Part shown: in pieces, positions 60,405 through 64,000 of the stretch
Layout: the number at the start of each line of letters is the position of its first letter
Position numbering within the stretch: position 1 is the stretch's first letter
Assembly: GCA_036264355.1 (NCBI GenBank)
Contig: DATARD010000019.1
Coordinates: forward strand, 42,848-106,847
Direction of reading: 5' to 3'
Length of the DNA: 64,000 bases
Source: UBA5704 sp036264355
Lineage (GTDB): Bacteria > Acidobacteriota > Thermoanaerobaculia > Multivoradales > UBA5704
Position numbers and translations under genes: made by a program
Notes under the pieces: model-generated
Databases searched by the model: none
Told to the model about the DNA's origin: nothing
What the model saw: only the letters and a program-made list of their open reading frames with translations

Positions 60405-61528
60405 TCCGTCTGCCGATCCCCCTGCCCCGCCTGGTGACGCCCGGGGACACGGTCTATGGACCGCAGGCGAGCGTGGCCTTGCAGGGCCTGCCGGCGTCCC
60501 ATGCGATGGTGGTCACCGGCGAGTCCCTGGCGCCGCGCCTGCTGGACCAGATCCGCGGCCGGCTGAAGGCTGCGCGCGTCACCGTGGTCCGGCGGCCGCG
60601 GGGAGAGCCGGCGGTGGAGCATCTGCAGGCCATGGCGGCCACCTGCGCGGGCAGCCCCCCGGACCTCATCGTCGGCGTCGGCGGCGGCAGCAGCCTGGAC
60701 GCGGCCAAGCTGCTGATGGTCCTGACGGAAGCTCCGGAGACCGATTTCGCCGAGTACGAGCGACCCTTTTCCCTGCCCCCGGTGCGGCGGCGATGCCGGC
60801 TGGCGCTCCTCCCCACCACGGCGGGGAGCGGCGCCGAGGGCTCCTCGGCGGCGCTGGTGACACTGGGAGATCCGCCGCGCAAAGTGCCGATCGTCAGCCA
60901 CGACCTCCTGCCGGACCTGGCGATCCTCGATCCGGACTTGCTGGCCGGGATCCCCCCGCCGGTCCTCGCCGCCGGGCTGATCGACGCGGTCACCCACGCG
61001 GTGGAAGGCTATCTGTCGCGGCTGGCGAACCCTCTGGCGGACGCTTTCGCCGAAAAAGCGCTGCAGATGATCGCCGCGGGTTTCCCCAGCTACCGGCGCG
61101 ATCCGCGGGACCCACAAGGCATCCTCACCTTGCAACTGGCCGCCTATCTCGCGGGCCTCGTCCAGAACCTCAAGGGGGTCGGCGCCTGCCACGCCCTGGC
61201 CCACCAGCTCGCCCGCCTCGGCATCGGTCACGGGACCGCCAACGGCCTGTGCCTGCCCGCGGTACTGGGAGCGCACCGGGAGCAGGAGGCGACGGCGGCA
61301 CGGTTGGCGCGCCTGGAAGACGCCGCCGGCCTCGCCCGGGTCGAGGACCTCCTGGCCGAGCTGCAGAGCTATGGCGGCCTGCCCCGCGCGCTCGACGTAT
61401 CCGCCCTGGACGACGGTCTCGCCTTGCGGCTGTGCGCCGATGCGCTGGCTGACGTCTGCACGCGGTTCCACCCCGTGGACCTGACGGTGGACGATTACCA
61501 CCGCCTGCTGCTGAGGTCGGCCGCATGA
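60401..61528 (+). CDS. Iron-containing alcohol dehydrogenase family protein
   Basis: The 375-residue enzyme has the NAD(P) loop GVGGGSSLD (92-100), TTAGSGAEG (139-147) and the metal ligands expected for group III dehydrogenases: Asp195 and His199 in GLIDAVTHAVEGY, then His264, His268 and His277 in ACHALAHQLARLGIGHG. It would interconvert an aldehyde and an alcohol. Its ATG overlaps the ACP stop, and its own stop overlaps the ATG of the LuxE-LuxC fusion. This suggests it acts on the aldehyde that LuxC makes. Confidence 0.93.
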   Translation: MIRLPIPLPRLVTPGDTVYGPQASVALQGLPASHAMVVTGESLAPRLLDQIRGRLKAARVTVVRRPRGEPAVEHLQAMAATCAGSPPDLIVGVGGGSSLDAAKLLMVLTEAPETDFAEYERPFSLPPVRRRCRLALLPTTAGSGAEGSSAALVTLGDPPRKVPIVSHDLLPDLAILDPDLLAGIPPPVLAAGLIDAVTHAVEGYLSRLANPLADAFAEKALQMIAAGFPSYRRDPRDPQGILTLQLAAYLAGLVQNLKGVGACHALAHQLARLGIGHGTANGLCLPAVLGAHREQEATAARLARLEDAAGLARVEDLLAELQSYGGLPRALDVSALDDGLALRLCADALADVCTRFHPVDLTVDDYHRLLLRSAA

Positions 61529-63990
61529 CCAGGGATCCGAACGAGCCGCTGGCGGCTCTCTTCGAGCTGCCGCCGTACGGCGTCGCGGCGGTGGAGAAGC
61601 GGGTGCTTCTGCAAGCGGCGATGGCGGCGGAGCTGGCGCATCATCTGGAGCACAACGAGGGCTTCCGGCGCCTGTGTGCCCGCCGGGGCATCGACGCCGC
61701 CGATCCCGCCCGTCCTCTGGCCGAGTATCCTCTGCTGCCGGCCATCGCCTTCAAGCGGCTCGGACCGGACCTGCTGTCCGTCCCGTCCGCGGACGTGCGC
61801 TTCACCCTGACGTCCTCGGCGACCAACGGCGCCCCCAGTCAGGTGCTGATCGACGCCGTCACCGCCCGGCGGCAGACGCGGGCCCTGGCGCGGGTGCTCG
61901 GCGACCTCCTTGGCCCGCGGCGCCGGCCCTACATCTTCGTGGACGTGGACCCGGAGCTCACTCCGCACCTGATCGGCGCCCGGCGCGCCGCGGTGCTCGG
62001 CTTCCTGCGCCAAGCCTCGTCCAACCACTTCGTCCTCCGCGCCGGCGCGGACGGCCGCCTGCTCCTCGACGAGGACCTCCTGGAGGCCGCGCGCCGCGCC
62101 GCCGCGGAGGCGGGGGCGCCGCCCGTGCTCTTCGGATTCACCTACGTGCTCTTCGATCTGCTGATCCGGCCGTACCACGGCGCCGGCCGCACGCTCGAGC
62201 TGCCGCCGGGGAGCTCCGTCCTGCACATCGGCGGCTGGAAGAAGCTGGCGGCGGAGAGCGTCGACAAGGCGACCTTCAATGCCATGGCCGCCGCGGTCCT
62301 CAGTGTGACCGCGGACCGCATCGTCGACGTCTATGGTTTCACCGAGCAGATGGGCATGAATTATCCGGAATGCCCGGCGGGCAACAAGCACGTGCCCGCC
62401 TTCGGTGAGGTCTTCGTGCGCGATCCCATCACCCTGGACCTGCTGCCGGACGGCCGCGAAGGACTGCTGCACTGCGTCTGCCCTCTGCCCCACTCCTATC
62501 CGGGCATCTCCGTGGTCACCGACGACCTGGGGGTGATCACCGGCCGCGACGGGTGCGCCTGCGGCCGTCTGGGAACCGCCTTCCAGGTCACCGGGCGGGC
62601 GGCGATGGCGGAGGCCCGGGGCTGCGGCGACGTCCTGGCGAACAAGTACCTGGAGCGCGGCCGGCCGCGCGCCGGACATGATGTGACCGACGCGACCTGG
62701 CAGGTGCTGCTGCATCGCGGCGCGGAGCCCGGCGGCCCGTTGTCCCCGGAGGCGCTCATCGCCGATCTCCGCCTGGCGCACGATTGGCTGAAACGGGTTC
62801 CTCTGGAAGGTCTGATCGCTCTCCTCGCCCAGGCCGCCGAGCGCTGGCTGGCGGCCCCGGCGCTCGCGCCGTTCCACAAACAGGGCCTGGACTTCCTGGC
62901 CCAGTGGTGTACGGCTCGGCACCTGCGCGGTATGCTCGATTTCGCCTTGCGGGGCCATCGTGGTGCGCTGGACGGCCCCGTGCCCGGCCCACTCAATTCC
63001 CGTGCCCAGCTCCTCCTCGTCCCTCGCGGTCTCGCCGTCCACTGGGTGGCGGGCAACGTGCCGCTCATCGGCTGGTTCGTGCTCGCGCAGACCCTCCTGA
63101 CGCGCAACCTGAACATCGTGAAAGTGCCCCATGCCTTGCGCCATCTGCTCCCAGCCATGGTGGAGGAGCTGGGGCGGTGCGAAGTGAGGCTCCCCCAGGG
63201 CGTGGTCCGGGGCCGGGATCTGGTGCGGACGATCGCCGTGGTGTACCACGATCACGGCCACCCGGCGGCCGAGGCCCTCTCGCGCGCAGCCGACCTGCGC
63301 ATCGCGTGGGGAGGGCGCGACGCCATGGAGGCGCTGGCCGGTCTGCCGCACCGCTACGACTGCCAGGACGTCTTCTTCGGTCCCAAGCTCTCCTACATGT
63401 GCATCGGCCGCGAGGCGCTGGCGGAAGAGCGGCCGTACCGCCGCCTGCTCCGCCATGCGGCCGTCGACTGCTCGGCGTTCGATCAGTATGGATGCTCCTC
63501 ACCCCACACGATCTTCGTGGAGTCCGGCGGGCGGATCGCACCGGACGCCTTCGCCGCGGACCTGGCCGGCGAGATGGCCAAGGCCGCCGAGCGGATCCCG
63601 CCGGCGGGCTGGGAGGCCGGCACCGCCCAGGCGATCCGCCTGCGGCGCATCGAATACGAGATGCGCCATCAGGTGTGGCACAGCGGCGACCTGGCCTGGA
63701 CCGTGCTCTACGACGAGGAGGAGGGATTGGCCGAGCCTTGCTATGGACGGGTGATCACTGTCCGAGGTGTCGACGATCTGCAGCGCGCCGCGGCCCTGGC
63801 GAATCCGGACATCCAGTCGATCGGCCTGGCGTTGCCGGGCGAGCGCCGTCTGGCTTTCGCCACGGCCGCCGCCGAGCGGGGGGTCTGCCGCCTGCCGGAG
63901 GTGGGGAAGATGACGCACTTCGAACCCATCTGGGACGGCTTCGTGCCCTTGGAGCGCCTGGTGCGATGGGTGACCGTCGGGGGGCCTTGA
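61525..63990 (+). CDS. LuxE-LuxC fusion: acyl-protein synthetase joined to acyl-CoA/acyl-protein reductase
   Basis: The 821-residue protein fuses two enzymes normally made by separate genes. Residues 1 to about 385 resemble LuxE acyl-protein synthetases: an ATP-binding stretch TLTSSATNGAPSQVL near 94, VDVYGFTEQMGMNYPECPAG, and CVCPLPHSYPGISVVTDDLG. Residues about 480-821 resemble LuxC fatty acyl reductases, including HWVAGNVPLIGWFVLAQTLL, NLNIVKVPH and the active-site region CSAFDQYGCSSPHTIFVE with the probable catalytic Cys657. Together they would activate a carboxylic acid with ATP and reduce it to an aldehyde with NADPH. The gene overlaps the dehydrogenase stop by four bases. A new ATG starts at 63992, just before the window ends. 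Confidence 0.9.
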   Translation: MTRDPNEPLAALFELPPYGVAAVEKRVLLQAAMAAELAHHLEHNEGFRRLCARRGIDAADPARPLAEYPLLPAIAFKRLGPDLLSVPSADVRFTLTSSATNGAPSQVLIDAVTARRQTRALARVLGDLLGPRRRPYIFVDVDPELTPHLIGARRAAVLGFLRQASSNHFVLRAGADGRLLLDEDLLEAARRAAAEAGAPPVLFGFTYVLFDLLIRPYHGAGRTLELPPGSSVLHIGGWKKLAAESVDKATFNAMAAAVLSVTADRIVDVYGFTEQMGMNYPECPAGNKHVPAFGEVFVRDPITLDLLPDGREGLLHCVCPLPHSYPGISVVTDDLGVITGRDGCACGRLGTAFQVTGRAAMAEARGCGDVLANKYLERGRPRAGHDVTDATWQVLLHRGAEPGGPLSPEALIADLRLAHDWLKRVPLEGLIALLAQAAERWLAAPALAPFHKQGLDFLAQWCTARHLRGMLDFALRGHRGALDGPVPGPLNSRAQLLLVPRGLAVHWVAGNVPLIGWFVLAQTLLTRNLNIVKVPHALRHLLPAMVEELGRCEVRLPQGVVRGRDLVRTIAVVYHDHGHPAAEALSRAADLRIAWGGRDAMEALAGLPHRYDCQDVFFGPKLSYMCIGREALAEERPYRRLLRHAAVDCSAFDQYGCSSPHTIFVESGGRIAPDAFAADLAGEMAKAAERIPPAGWEAGTAQAIRLRRIEYEMRHQVWHSGDLAWTVLYDEEEGLAEPCYGRVITVRGVDDLQRAAALANPDIQSIGLALPGERRLAFATAAAERGVCRLPEVGKMTHFEPIWDGFVPLERLVRWVTVGGP

Positions 63991-63991
63991 C

Positions 63992-64000
63992 ATGCTGCTC
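63992..64000 (+). CDS. Start of the next gene, cut by window edge
   Basis: ATG CTG CTC begins one base after the LuxE-LuxC stop. Only three codons are in the window, so nothing can be said of the product. The tight spacing suggests the operon continues. Confidence 0.35.

Overview
The window is GC-rich, densely coded bacterial DNA with no rRNA, tRNA, phage or CRISPR locus visible. Several accessory families (an HTH protein fused to TPR-like repeats, paired HTH repeats, a HipA_2/DUF3037 pair, SpoIIE-type phosphatase, short secreted Cys-repeat protein) recall Acidobacteriota of the Thermoanaerobaculia type. Myxococcota remain possible. This placement is inference from family resemblance, not from a marker gene.

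Region 1 (positions 1-39644, all minus strand) is one hybrid NRPS/PKS assembly line of seven genes, read right to left and cut off by the left edge. A fatty acyl-AMP ligase plus ACP opens a 5674-residue NRPS. It is followed by a PKS module, a bimodular NRPS, three single-module NRPS proteins and the start of a second PKS. By colinearity the product is an N-acylated lipopeptide: fatty acid, Ala, Val, an unassigned residue, an adenylation-less step, an unassigned residue, a malonate unit left as beta-keto, a Gly-like residue, Val, two unassigned residues, Asp, then another ketide step. No epimerase or thioesterase domain lies in the window. The last four junctions are ATGA overlaps, so the genes are probably one translationally coupled operon. 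Three features stand out: a C-PCP unit with no adenylation domain, a ketoreductase with its catalytic residues destroyed, and a 135-bp palindromic repeat inserted in frame in the first condensation domain.

Region 2 (39900-53506) holds mixed chromosomal genes. They are an alpha/beta hydrolase, an Old Yellow Enzyme oxidoreductase, a 15-copy 21-bp repeat array, a protein with two HTH copies, a tiny secreted Cys-repeat protein, an HTH-TPR regulator with a frameshift, a GNAT acetyltransferase, a HipA_2 kinase with DUF3037, and a promoter-led trio (small basic protein, cytoplasmic S41-like protease, small helical protein). A membrane SpoIIE phosphatase, an unknown protein and an AhpD-like protein follow.

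Region 3 (53618-64000) is a surface-sugar or acyl-modification locus on the plus strand. A Gfo/Idh/MocA dehydrogenase and a DegT aminotransferase form a translationally coupled amino-sugar pair. A PD-(D/E)XK protein and a repeat-rich gap of about 0.9 kb with a remnant of a ribbon-helix-helix antitoxin come next. A polytopic membrane protein, a hexapeptide acyltransferase, an ACP, an iron-dependent alcohol dehydrogenase and a LuxE-LuxC fusion complete it. The last three or four genes look like a carrier-protein-based pathway that activates and reduces an acyl group.
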